This document shows positions 34,124-42,460 of a stretch of 64,000 nt of DNA, piece by piece; position 1 is the first letter of the stretch; every line of letters begins with the position of its first letter. The notes beneath the pieces are model-generated. The model ran no database searches. It had not been told where the DNA came from and saw only the letters and a program-made list of their open reading frames with translations. The stretch is from contig JAOPTR010000018.1 in assembly GCA_051531935.1 (NCBI GenBank), positions 144,941 to 208,940 of the forward strand. The letters are read 5' to 3'. Both the position numbers and the translations under genes were made by a program. Source of the stretch: OCS116 sp051531935. GTDB lineage: Bacteria > Pseudomonadota > Alphaproteobacteria > Rhizobiales > OSC116.

Positions 34124-34662
34124 TGCCAAACGCCATTATAAAATATGTGCGAGTTGTCGAGAAAATGAGTTATTGGACAGGGCGATTTGCCATGTATCTA
34201 ATTTTTGTTCTCATGGGGATTTTGCTTTATTCGTCAATTTCTAAAACGTTTTTCGTGCCGTCTATTTGGACGTTAGAAATGGCGCAATTTACAATGGTGG
34301 CTTATTATATTTTGGGCGGGCCTTATGCCATGCAACTCGATGAGCATGTGCGGATGGATTTACTTTACGCAAATTGGTCGCCTAAAGCCAAGGCTGCTAT
34401 TGACGCGTTTACAGTGTTATTTTTGATTTTTTATCTTGTGATGGTGCTTTATGGCGGTTGGGCAAGTACAGAATATGCGCTTAAATATGGCGAACGATCT
34501 TACAGTGCTTGGGCGCCTTATATGGCACCACTTAAAATACTAATTTGCTTGGGTGTGTTTTTAATGTTGTTACAAACGATTGCGGTTTTCTTTAAGGACA
34601 TTGCTACATTGCGCGGCGTTGATCTGTCGACCAAATTTCCACATATGGGGGATGCATCATGA
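34120..34662 (+). CDS. TRAP transporter small permease (DctQ family), amine/amino-alcohol cluster
   Basis: 180 residues with four membrane helices. The family signature TLEMAQFTMVAYYILGGPYAMQLDEHVRMDLLY (membrane-entry E, then ...D-H-V-R-x-D) is clear. It overlaps the gene before (ATGA at 34120) and the gene after (34659) by 4 bases each, so the three are translationally coupled. It is the scaffold subunit for the large permease. It is of the slightly longer type whose C-terminus ends in a soluble tail. Confidence 0.92.
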   Translation: MMPNAIIKYVRVVEKMSYWTGRFAMYLIFVLMGILLYSSISKTFFVPSIWTLEMAQFTMVAYYILGGPYAMQLDEHVRMDLLYANWSPKAKAAIDAFTVLFLIFYLVMVLYGGWASTEYALKYGERSYSAWAPYMAPLKILICLGVFLMLLQTIAVFFKDIATLRGVDLSTKFPHMGDAS

Positions 34663-35984
34663 GTTATGAAATGATTGCGATTTTGATGTTCCTGTCGATG
34701 ATGGTGATGTTGCTAACAGGCAAGCGTGTATTTGGTGCCATTGGTGCTGTGGCCGTAATTTCGGCATTGTTATTATATGGCGATGGTGGCGGCGATTTTG
34801 GCTTCAACGCCACAATGAAACTGCTGAAATGGTATCCACTACTCACACTGCCTTTGTTTATATTTATGGGCTTTATGCTTTCTGAGTCTGGCATTGCTGA
34901 TGATTTGTATAATGCTTTCCATGTCTGGATGGGGCCATTAAATGGCGGTTTGGCGATTGGCACAATATTATTGATGGTGCTAATTTCAGCCATGAACGGC
35001 TTAAGTGTGGCGGGGATGGCCATCGGCGCAACAATTGCCATGCCTGAATTATTGCGACGAGGCTATGACAAAATAATGGTTACAGGTGTGATTCAAGCAG
35101 GTAGCTCGTTAGGTATTTTGGTACCGCCAAGCGTGGTGTTGGTATTATACGGCATGATTGCCCGCCAACCCGTTGGTAAGCTTTGGCTTGCTGGTGCTGT
35201 GCCTGGCCTTATGATGGCTGCATTATTTATTATTTATATTGTGATTAGGTGTAAAATTAACCCAGAGCTTGGCCCTGCGATTAGCCAGGAAGAGCTTAAA
35301 AAATACAGCACAAAAGACAAATTAAAATTGTTGAGTGCAGGCATTGTGCCGTTGTTTATTTTCTTCTCCATGACTGGTTTGTTTTTGATGGGCATTACGA
35401 GCTTGGTTGAAAGCTCGGCTGTTGGCGCGGTGGCTGCAACGCTTGCGGCATTGTTTAAAGGCCGCCTTAATAAAGATGTGATGGAAGAAATTTTACGCAA
35501 AAGTTTGGGCGTAAGCTGCATGTTTATGTGGATTATCCTCGCTGCATTGGCATTTGGCGCCGTGTTTGATGGTGTGGGCGCAGTGAAGGCGATTAAAGGC
35601 TTCTTCATTGGGGATTTAGGGCTTGGCCCATGGGAAATCCTTATTCTCATGCAATTGTCATTTATTATCATGGGTACGTTTTTAGATGATACAGCCATGC
35701 TGATTATCATTGCACCGCTTTATATACCGCTTGTACGGGCATTGGGCTTTGATTTGGTTTGGTATGGTGTGCTTTATACAATTACCTGCCAGATCGCTTA
35801 TATGACACCACCATTTGGTTATAATCTGTTTTTAATGCGCGCCATGGCGCCACCCGAAATTAGCATCATAGATATTTACCGATCGGTCATTCCATTTGTG
35901 ATGATTATGATTTTATCACTCGGTATCATTATGATTTTTCCTGATATAGCCCTATGGCTGCCAGAATTATTCTATTCTAGATGA
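34659..35984 (+). CDS. TRAP transporter large permease (DctM family), amine/amino-alcohol cluster
   Basis: 441 residues and about 12 membrane segments. Diagnostic stretches are YPLLTLPLFIFMGFMLSESG, GLSVAGMAIGATIAMPELLRRGYDK, AGSSLGILVPPSVVLVLYGMIA, DDTAMLIIIAPLYIPLVRALGFD and CQIAYMTPPFGYNLFLMRAM. The last, with two Pro before FGYN, is of the type found in TRAP systems whose binding protein carries a Tat leader. It is an ion-coupled import channel. The binding-protein gene follows about 90 bases later. Confidence 0.93.
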   Translation: MSYEMIAILMFLSMMVMLLTGKRVFGAIGAVAVISALLLYGDGGGDFGFNATMKLLKWYPLLTLPLFIFMGFMLSESGIADDLYNAFHVWMGPLNGGLAIGTILLMVLISAMNGLSVAGMAIGATIAMPELLRRGYDKIMVTGVIQAGSSLGILVPPSVVLVLYGMIARQPVGKLWLAGAVPGLMMAALFIIYIVIRCKINPELGPAISQEELKKYSTKDKLKLLSAGIVPLFIFFSMTGLFLMGITSLVESSAVGAVAATLAALFKGRLNKDVMEEILRKSLGVSCMFMWIILAALAFGAVFDGVGAVKAIKGFFIGDLGLGPWEILILMQLSFIIMGTFLDDTAMLIIIAPLYIPLVRALGFDLVWYGVLYTITCQIAYMTPPFGYNLFLMRAMAPPEISIIDIYRSVIPFVMIMILSLGIIMIFPDIALWLPELFYSR

Positions 35985-36074
35985 ATGAAAACACGACCAA
36001 AAAGCAAGAACCTCAAAAGAGGCGCTATTTTAATCGGAAGATGATCTTCCAAAATATATATGAAGGGGAATATT

Positions 36075-37124
36075 ATGACAAATAGACGTGAGTTTATTAA
36101 AAAAGCGGGTTTAGTGACTGCAGGTGCTGCAGCTTCTACACTGGCTGCACCAGCTGTGCAAGCTGCTGACGCGCCGATTAAATGGCGTTTGCAAACTTAT
36201 GCCGGTTCATCACTAGCTGAGCATGTTATCAAACCTGCTATTGATGATTTTAACAAAGCTGCCAATGGCGAAATGGAAATCGAGCTATTTTATGCTGACC
36301 AACTTGTACCAACAAGTGAGTTATTCCGTGCGATGCAACGTGGTACAATTGACATGGTGCAATCGGACGATGATTCTATTGCTGCGCCTGTTGATGTATC
36401 TGTATTTGGTGGTTACTTTCCATTTGGCACACGCTACAGCCTAGATGTACCTGTATTGTTTAATCAATATGGCCTGAATGAAATTTGGGAAGAAGCTTAT
36501 GGCGAAGTTGAAGGTGTTAAATGGTTGAATGCTGGCGCATGGGATCCGTGCCATTTTGCAACCAAAAAACCAATCACTAGCCTTGAAGACCTTAAAGGTC
36601 TGCGTATCTTCACATTCCCAACTGCGGGTAAATTCTTAACTCGTTTTGGTGTTGTACCTGTTACATTGCCATGGGAAGATATTGAAGTGGCAATGCAAAC
36701 TGGCGAACTTGACGGCATTGCATGGTCTGGTATCACTGAAGATTACACAGTGGGTTGGGCAGATGTGACTGACTATTTCTTGACCAACAATATTTCGGGC
36801 GCTTGGTGTGGTTCTTTCTTCGCCAATGAAGAAAAATATAACGCATTACCAGAGCATCTTAAAGTGTTGCTTGATCTTTGTATGGACAGCTCGCATTATT
36901 ATCGTCAACATTGGTATTGGGGCGGTGAAGCTCAATTGCGTACAGAAGGTACGAAAATGAAACTCACAACCATTCCTGATGCAGAATGGAAAACTGTTGA
37001 AGATGAAGCGCATAAATTCTGGGAAGAAATTGCAACCCGTACACCACGTACTAAAAAGGTTGTCGAGATTCTTAAAAAGTATGCAGATGTTATGGAAAGA
37101 GCTGGCAAGCCTTACCGTTACTAG
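36075..37124 (+). CDS. TRAP substrate-binding protein with Tat leader, amine/amino-alcohol cluster
   Basis: 349 residues from ATG 36075; AAGGGG just upstream is the ribosome site, while the ATG at 36060 lies within it. The leader NRREFIKKAGLVTAGAAASTLAAPAVQAA has the twin-arginine pattern, so export should be by Tat in folded form, unlike the two Sec-type binding proteins elsewhere in the window. The mature part shows LFYADQLVPTSELFRAMQRGTIDMVQS, LKGLRIFTFPTAGKFL and GELDGIAWSG. It is of the DctP subgroup with Trp-rich sites (W-C-G-S-F-F, HWYWGGEAQL). A ligand other than simple dicarboxylates is likely. A hairpin follows before the ligase gene. Confidence 0.92.
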   Translation: MTNRREFIKKAGLVTAGAAASTLAAPAVQAADAPIKWRLQTYAGSSLAEHVIKPAIDDFNKAANGEMEIELFYADQLVPTSELFRAMQRGTIDMVQSDDDSIAAPVDVSVFGGYFPFGTRYSLDVPVLFNQYGLNEIWEEAYGEVEGVKWLNAGAWDPCHFATKKPITSLEDLKGLRIFTFPTAGKFLTRFGVVPVTLPWEDIEVAMQTGELDGIAWSGITEDYTVGWADVTDYFLTNNISGAWCGSFFANEEKYNALPEHLKVLLDLCMDSSHYYRQHWYWGGEAQLRTEGTKMKLTTIPDAEWKTVEDEAHKFWEEIATRTPRTKKVVEILKKYADVMERAGKPYRY

Positions 37125-37138
37125 GTTAAATACGATTA

Positions 37139-37166
37139 TCGAGCCATCATATTATTGGTGGCTCGA
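37139..37166 (+). terminator. Hairpin between TRAP binding-protein and GS-like ligase genes
   Basis: TCGAGCCATC pairs with GGTGGCTCGA (10 pairs, one wobble) over an 8-base loop, 14 bases past the binding-protein stop. No T-tract follows, as after the other binding-protein genes. Confidence 0.6.
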
Positions 37167-37189
37167 ATATATAAAATAGAGGGTGTAAA

Positions 37190-38560
37190 ATGGCGAATAA
37201 TCTAAGTTTGGATGAGCTGAAAAAAAGCGTTGCTAATGGCGAAATTGACACAGTATTAGTGTGCCAAGTGGATATGCAGGGTCGCTTAATGGGTAAGAGA
37301 TTTCATGCCCAATATTTTATTGACAGTGCGGTTGATGAAACCCACAGCTGTAATTATTTATTGGCAACAGATTTTGAAATGGAAACCGTTGAAGGCTATA
37401 AAGCCACAAGCTGGGAATCTGGCTATGGCGATTATACGATGGTGCCAGATTTAGGCACGTTATGCCTTACACCTTGGTTAGAAGGCACTGCTTTGGTGCT
37501 GTGTGATTTAATTGACCACGCAACCCATAAACCTGTGCCGCATTCACCGCGTGCTATATTAAAAGCCCAAGTGGCAAAATTAGAAGCCATGGGCATGGTG
37601 CCGATGATGGCATCTGAATTAGAATTCTTTTTGTTTAATGATAGTTTTGAACAAGCACAAAAAGGCGGCTATAGAAATCTAGATTTGGTGAGCGGGTATA
37701 ATGAAGATTATCATATATTCCAAACCACAAAAGAAGAAGACGTGATGCGCGCCATACGTAATGGGTTATACGGCGCAGGTATTACTGTTGAATGTTCAAA
37801 GGGGGAAGCCTCTGCCGGACAAGAAGAAATAAATGTAAAATATGATGCTGCTTTAACATCTGCGGATAATCATGTGGTGATTAAAAATGCCTGTAAAGAA
37901 ATTGCATGGGCAAAAGGCAAATCACTAACATTTATGGCAAAATGGAATGATGCGGCGGCGGGTTCCTCCTCCCACGTCCATCAATCACTTTGGTCTCTTG
38001 ACGGCGAGGCGCTTTTTGAAGACAAAACGGCAGAACATGGAATGAGCGAATTAATGCGCCAATATGTGGCAGGATTGCTTAAATATGCCAAAGATGTGAC
38101 CTTGTTTTTAGCACCTAATATTAACAGCTATAAACGTTTTCAGGCGGGTACATTTGCACCCACTAAAGCCATTTGGAGTTTAGACAATAGAACGGCTGGC
38201 TACAGACTTTGCGGAGCAGGCAGTAAAGCTGTGCGTATTGAATGCCGTGTTGGCGGTAGTGACCTTAACCCGTATTTAGCATTTGCAGCATTGCTTGCAG
38301 CGGGTATGAAGGGCATTGAGGAAAAATTGGAATTACCAGATGCGTTTGAGGGTGATGCTTATGCTGCCGATGCAGGGGTTGAGGAAATTCCAACAACTTT
38401 GCGTGCCGCTACTGATGTGTTGGATGCTTCTGAAATGTTGCGCCAAGCATTTGGTGATGAAGTGATTGACCATTATGTACATGCCGCGCGTTGGGAGCAG
38501 CAAGATTTTGACAATCGCGTAACCGATTGGGAAATTAACCGTGGATTTGAGCGGTCGTAA
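37190..38560 (+). CDS. Glutamine synthetase family ligase, probably gamma-glutamyl-amine synthetase
   Basis: 456 residues of the GS fold. The beta-grasp N-terminus has VDMQGRLMGKRF. The catalytic barrel has ASELEFFLF (metal Glu), SKGEASAGQEEINVKY, GSSSHVHQSLW (metal His), NSYKRFQAGTFAP and RIECRVGGSDLNPYLAFAALLAAG. The N-terminal loop and the missing adenylylation tyrosine motif (N-L-Y-x-L-P) set it apart from GlnA. It resembles PuuA and IpuC, which join glutamate to a polyamine, ethanolamine or isopropylamine using ATP. Followed by an aldehyde dehydrogenase and an alcohol dehydrogenase, a hydroxylated amine is an attractive substrate (inference). Confidence 0.88.
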   Translation: MANNLSLDELKKSVANGEIDTVLVCQVDMQGRLMGKRFHAQYFIDSAVDETHSCNYLLATDFEMETVEGYKATSWESGYGDYTMVPDLGTLCLTPWLEGTALVLCDLIDHATHKPVPHSPRAILKAQVAKLEAMGMVPMMASELEFFLFNDSFEQAQKGGYRNLDLVSGYNEDYHIFQTTKEEDVMRAIRNGLYGAGITVECSKGEASAGQEEINVKYDAALTSADNHVVIKNACKEIAWAKGKSLTFMAKWNDAAAGSSSHVHQSLWSLDGEALFEDKTAEHGMSELMRQYVAGLLKYAKDVTLFLAPNINSYKRFQAGTFAPTKAIWSLDNRTAGYRLCGAGSKAVRIECRVGGSDLNPYLAFAALLAAGMKGIEEKLELPDAFEGDAYAADAGVEEIPTTLRAATDVLDASEMLRQAFGDEVIDHYVHAARWEQQDFDNRVTDWEINRGFERS

Positions 38561-38588
38561 CTAGTGATTGCAAATAAAGGAAGATAAA

Positions 38589-39971
38589 ATGTCGAAATTA
38601 TCATGTATTTCGCCCATTGATGGCAGTGTTTATACCGAACGAGATATTCAATCTGTAAGCGAAGTTAAGGCAATTGTTGCCAAAGCGCGCGATGCCCAAA
38701 AGCTATGGGCCGAAGTTGACGTTGCTGATCGGGTTAAGATTGTGGATGCAGCGATTAATGCGCTTGAAGTTATGAATGGCGAAATTGTTATTGAGCTTGC
38801 GCACCTGATGGGACGACCTGTGCGCTATGGTGGTGAAATTGGTGGCGTTAAAGAACGTGCTTTTCATATGTCATCAATCGGCCAAGCAACTTTGCAACCG
38901 ACTGTTATTGAAAATAGTGATGAATTTAACCGCTATATTGCGAAAGAGCCTGTGAGTGTGGTGCTGACCATTGCGCCGTGGAATTACCCATTTCTAACGG
39001 CTGTGAATAGCATGATACCTGCTTTGGTTGCAGGTAATGCGGTGGTGTTGAAGCATTCTACACAAACCATCACCGCGGGTGAATATTTCGCAAAGGCCTT
39101 TGCCATTGCGGGTTTGCCTGATGGATTATTTTCCACTATTTTTGTATCGCATGATGTAAGCAATGATTTGATAGAATCTAGAACATTTGATTATATTAGT
39201 TTTACGGGTTCTGTTGGTGGTGGCAAGCAGGTAGAACGTGCGGCTGCTGGCACATTTGTGGGTGTGGGTTTAGAATTAGGTGGTAAAGACCCTGGTTATG
39301 TGCGTGCCGATGCAAATTTAGATGCCGCGGTGGATACACTTATTGACGGTGCCATGTTTAACAGTGGCCAATGTTGTTGTGGTATTGAACGCATTTATGT
39401 GCATGAAAGCTTGTTTGAAGAATTTGTTGCCAAAGCCAAAACCATTGTTGATGGCTATACATTGGGTAACCCATTGGATGAAGCCACAACTTTAGGTCCT
39501 ATGGCCAATAAGCGGTTTGCTGATGAGGTGAGGGCACAAATATCTGAAGCGTTGGATGCAGGCGCGACTTCGGTAATTGACCGCACAAAATTTACCCGTG
39601 ATACAGGTGATGATGCCTATTTAGCACCCGAAATTTTGATCAATGTCGATCACAGCATGCGGGTTATGAAAGATGAGAGCTTTGGCCCTGTTGTGGGTAT
39701 TATGAAAGTTTCATCCGACGAAGAAGCGATTAGACTGATGAATGACAGCGAATTTGGTTTAACGGCTTCTATTTGGACTGCTGATGTTGATGCCGCAGAG
39801 AAAATCGGCCGCCAGATTGAAACAGGCACAATTTATATGAATAGGTGTGATTATTTGGACCCTGCATTATGTTGGACAGGCTGCAAAGACACTGGCCGCG
39901 GTATATCGCTATCGGCATTTGGTTATGACAGTGTAACCCGCGCAAAATCATATCATCTTAAAAAGAAATAA
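38589..39971 (+). CDS. NAD(P)-dependent aldehyde dehydrogenase
   Basis: 460 residues from ATG 38589, with AAGGAAG as ribosome site. An upstream TTG at 38568 is rejected. The ALDH core is complete: oxyanion Asn in TIAPWNYPF, SFTGSVGGG, catalytic Glu in GLELGGKDPGYV, catalytic Cys in NSGQCCCGIERIY and ESFGPVVGI. The end LCWTGCKDTGRGISLSAFGYDSVTRAKSYH is typical of a subgroup found next to GS-like ligases. It should oxidise the aldehyde made by the following alcohol dehydrogenase. It sits 28 bases after the ligase gene. Confidence 0.92.
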   Translation: MSKLSCISPIDGSVYTERDIQSVSEVKAIVAKARDAQKLWAEVDVADRVKIVDAAINALEVMNGEIVIELAHLMGRPVRYGGEIGGVKERAFHMSSIGQATLQPTVIENSDEFNRYIAKEPVSVVLTIAPWNYPFLTAVNSMIPALVAGNAVVLKHSTQTITAGEYFAKAFAIAGLPDGLFSTIFVSHDVSNDLIESRTFDYISFTGSVGGGKQVERAAAGTFVGVGLELGGKDPGYVRADANLDAAVDTLIDGAMFNSGQCCCGIERIYVHESLFEEFVAKAKTIVDGYTLGNPLDEATTLGPMANKRFADEVRAQISEALDAGATSVIDRTKFTRDTGDDAYLAPEILINVDHSMRVMKDESFGPVVGIMKVSSDEEAIRLMNDSEFGLTASIWTADVDAAEKIGRQIETGTIYMNRCDYLDPALCWTGCKDTGRGISLSAFGYDSVTRAKSYHLKKK

Positions 39972-39991
39972 AGACAGTAGAAAGCTAGATT

Positions 39992-41152
39992 ATGGAATAT
40001 TTTGGTAATTGGGGATACCCAACGCAGATTAAATTTGGCAATGGTCGTATTAAAGAACTTGCCGAAACTTGTTTGGCAAATGGGATTAAGCGCCCCTTAT
40101 TGGTAACTGATAAGGGCTTGGCAGCTTTGCCAATCACTTTAAACACGATGGATATATTGGCTGCAGGCGGCGTGCGCGCTGCTTTGTTTAGCGATGTTGA
40201 CCCAAACCCTAACGAAAAAAATATGCAAGATGGCGTTGCTGCATTTAATGCAGGTGACCATGATGGTGTGATCGCATTTGGCGGTGGTTCTGGCCTTGAC
40301 CTTGGTAAAATGGTTGCATTGATGGCGGGACAAGAACTCAAAGCACCTTTGAATAGTGTTTGGGACTTAGAAGATGTGGATGATTGGTATACGCGCGCAA
40401 ATGCCGATGCAATCTACCCCGTAATTGCTGTACCAACAACAGCCGGCACCGGCTCGGAAGTTGGTCGTGCAGGTGTCTTGACTGACAGCGAAACGGAAAC
40501 CAAGAAAATTATTTTTCATCCCAAACTAATGCCTGTTACAGTTATTTGTGACCCCGAACTAACAGTGGGCATGCCGCCTATGATTACAGCAGGTACGGGC
40601 ATGGATGCGTTTGCACATTGTTTGGAAGCTTATTGTAGCCCCCATTATCATCCGATGAGCCAAGGTATTGCACTTGAGGGTATGCGTTTGGTGAAAAATA
40701 ACTTGCTTAATGTTTACAAAGACGGCACCGACCTTGTTGGCCGTGCCGAGATGATGAGTGCTGCGGCCATGGGCGCTACAGCTTTTCAAAAAGGCTTAGG
40801 TGCAATCCATGCATTATCGCATCCAATTGGCGCCGTTTATCATACCCATCATGGCACAACCAATGCCGTTGTTATGCAGCCAGTGTTGAATTATAACCGT
40901 TCTTATATTGAACCTCGTATAGAAGAAGCTGCAGCTTATTTAGGCATATCTGGCGGATTTAATGGGTTTTATGATTATGTTGGCGAATTAAATAATGCAC
41001 TCAATATACCTAAGAATTTAGGCGAATTGGGTGTCGATATAAACGACATTGACCGTTTAGCAGCCATGGCATTATTAGACCCTAGCACTGGTGGTAATCC
41101 AATTACCATGACGCTTGAAAATACAAAGCAGCTTTTGAAAAACTGCTTCTAA
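39992..41152 (+). CDS. Iron-containing alcohol dehydrogenase
   Basis: 386 residues of the group III (Fe-dependent) ADH family. The cofactor loop GGGSGLDLGKMVAL is near residue 92, followed by AVPTTAGTGSEVGRAGVLTD and the metal site GTGMDAFAHCLEAY (Asp, His). The other two metal histidines are in HALSHPIGAVYHTHHGTTNAVVMQP. It oxidises a primary alcohol to an aldehyde with NAD(P). Last gene of the operon, 20 bases after the ALDH gene. The pair converts an alcohol to a carboxylate in two steps and thus predicts a hydroxylated substrate for the TRAP system. Confidence 0.93.
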   Translation: MEYFGNWGYPTQIKFGNGRIKELAETCLANGIKRPLLVTDKGLAALPITLNTMDILAAGGVRAALFSDVDPNPNEKNMQDGVAAFNAGDHDGVIAFGGGSGLDLGKMVALMAGQELKAPLNSVWDLEDVDDWYTRANADAIYPVIAVPTTAGTGSEVGRAGVLTDSETETKKIIFHPKLMPVTVICDPELTVGMPPMITAGTGMDAFAHCLEAYCSPHYHPMSQGIALEGMRLVKNNLLNVYKDGTDLVGRAEMMSAAAMGATAFQKGLGAIHALSHPIGAVYHTHHGTTNAVVMQPVLNYNRSYIEPRIEEAAAYLGISGGFNGFYDYVGELNNALNIPKNLGELGVDINDIDRLAAMALLDPSTGGNPITMTLENTKQLLKNCF

Positions 41153-41273
41153 CAGTATTGCCACATTATGAGCTAATTTCGCAAATATGAATATAACATA
41201 ACAAGCCGTTCAGTTTTAATTCAGCTTAAATGAGTTATTGTTTGGCATTGGATGATAACCCCGAGGGATATTT

Positions 41274-42344
41274 ATGTTTTTACGAAATAAGATTATATTT
41301 GCATCTGTCGCTGTGTTTAGCATGTTGGCCGGCACAATTGCCGCCCATGCAGGCGCAGCACAAGCCACCACTGCCGTTAATGTACGCTCTGGCCCAGGAA
41401 CTAATTTTCAGGTTTTAGACAGGCTGAAGGCACAGGAAAAAGTTGATGCGACTGAATGCCACCAGAGAAAATGGTGTTATGTTAAACATCAAGGTATAAA
41501 TGGATGGGTGAGCATTAAATATTTAACAGCGGTGCGAACCTCGCGATCTCATCGCGGAAGAAATTGTAAATTTGTATTCAAATTAGATAAGAGAGGCCCA
41601 ACCTTTAATACAGAATGTGAAGCCCCACAAAACCTAGATAATTTTGGCCAAGGCCCCGAAGAAAATGACGTTCAAGGGTTTAGAATAAATAACCGCGCTG
41701 CTGCGACGGCTTGTTTTTATACTGGGATTAATTATTCTGGCACCGAGGCATGTATCGGCGCCTCTAATCATAAGAATTTACGGGGCATGAATGATAGTTT
41801 TGCATCTCTACGCCTGTATAATGGAGCTGCGGCAAAACTTTGTACTGGCCATTCATTTAGAGGTAAGTGCAGAACCTTTACTAAAGACCGTGCCAATTTA
41901 CCAAAAGACACTAACAAAAAAGCATCATCTGCAATGATATTTGCTCAGTTTCAACAAGCTGTCGTAAAACCAAAACTTCCAAACGAGAGTAAACCCATTA
42001 CCAAAAAATTAGGTGGTAAAGCCATTTTGAGGGCGAGCCAAAGGTTTGATTTGGACACGGGCAAAATTGGCCGGCTTGGTGCAGATGTACAATATGCCCG
42101 CACAAGTGATGGCCGCACATATCTTCGCACTGTAAATGGTGCAGAAATCGCGCTTATAAGTAAACGTAGAGTTGGTTTCAGAGGTTGTCGTGCTGCTGTT
42201 TATGACATTAGCACTCTCAGCCAAAGCCAAATGCCTAAAGGTTCTTACCTATGCGTAAAAACCAGCGAAGGCCGTATTGCACAGGTGCAAATTGGTAATA
42301 TTTCGAATTCGAGAATTGATTTGAATTTTTCTACATATAAATAA
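41274..42344 (+). CDS. Secreted SH3b and beta/gamma-crystallin-like (peptidase inhibitor I36-type) protein
   Basis: 356 residues. A signal peptide ends at AAHA-G near residue 26. An SH3b domain is at about 32-80 (AVNVRSGPGTNFQVLDRLKAQEKV, then WCYVKHQGINGWVSIKYL), of the type that binds peptidoglycan or cell-wall peptides. Around 130-215 lies a Cys-containing crystallin-like unit: ACFYTGINYSGTEACIG, MNDSFASLRLYN, KLCTGHSFRGKCRTF. The basic C-terminal 100 residues, with paired Cys, match nothing I know. Several Cys pairs suggest disulfides outside the cytoplasm. The gene stands alone, ended by a 15-bp bidirectional terminator. Confidence 0.78.
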   Translation: MFLRNKIIFASVAVFSMLAGTIAAHAGAAQATTAVNVRSGPGTNFQVLDRLKAQEKVDATECHQRKWCYVKHQGINGWVSIKYLTAVRTSRSHRGRNCKFVFKLDKRGPTFNTECEAPQNLDNFGQGPEENDVQGFRINNRAAATACFYTGINYSGTEACIGASNHKNLRGMNDSFASLRLYNGAAAKLCTGHSFRGKCRTFTKDRANLPKDTNKKASSAMIFAQFQQAVVKPKLPNESKPITKKLGGKAILRASQRFDLDTGKIGRLGADVQYARTSDGRTYLRTVNGAEIALISKRRVGFRGCRAAVYDISTLSQSQMPKGSYLCVKTSEGRIAQVQIGNISNSRIDLNFSTYK

Positions 42345-42356
42345 GTGACTGAATAC

Positions 42357-42393
42357 AAACGGCGCGCATATAAAAACAATATGTGCGCCGTTT
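42357..42393. terminator. Strong hairpin terminator, bidirectional
   Basis: AAACGGCGCGCATAT pairs with ATATGTGCGCCGTTT (15 pairs, one wobble) over a 7-base loop, 12 bases after the stop. The A and T ends give short T-tracts on both strands. Confidence 0.75.
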
Positions 42394-42460
42394 GATATTT
42401 ATTTCTAATCAGAAATAAGCTAATGTCGATCATGTTTTTTGATGTTAAAGGCTTACTTCT

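Noticed and set aside
37190..38560. Housekeeping glutamine synthetase GlnA
   Set aside because: No glnB or ntr neighbours, no adenylylation-site motif, and it sits in a catabolic operon with ADH and ALDH.
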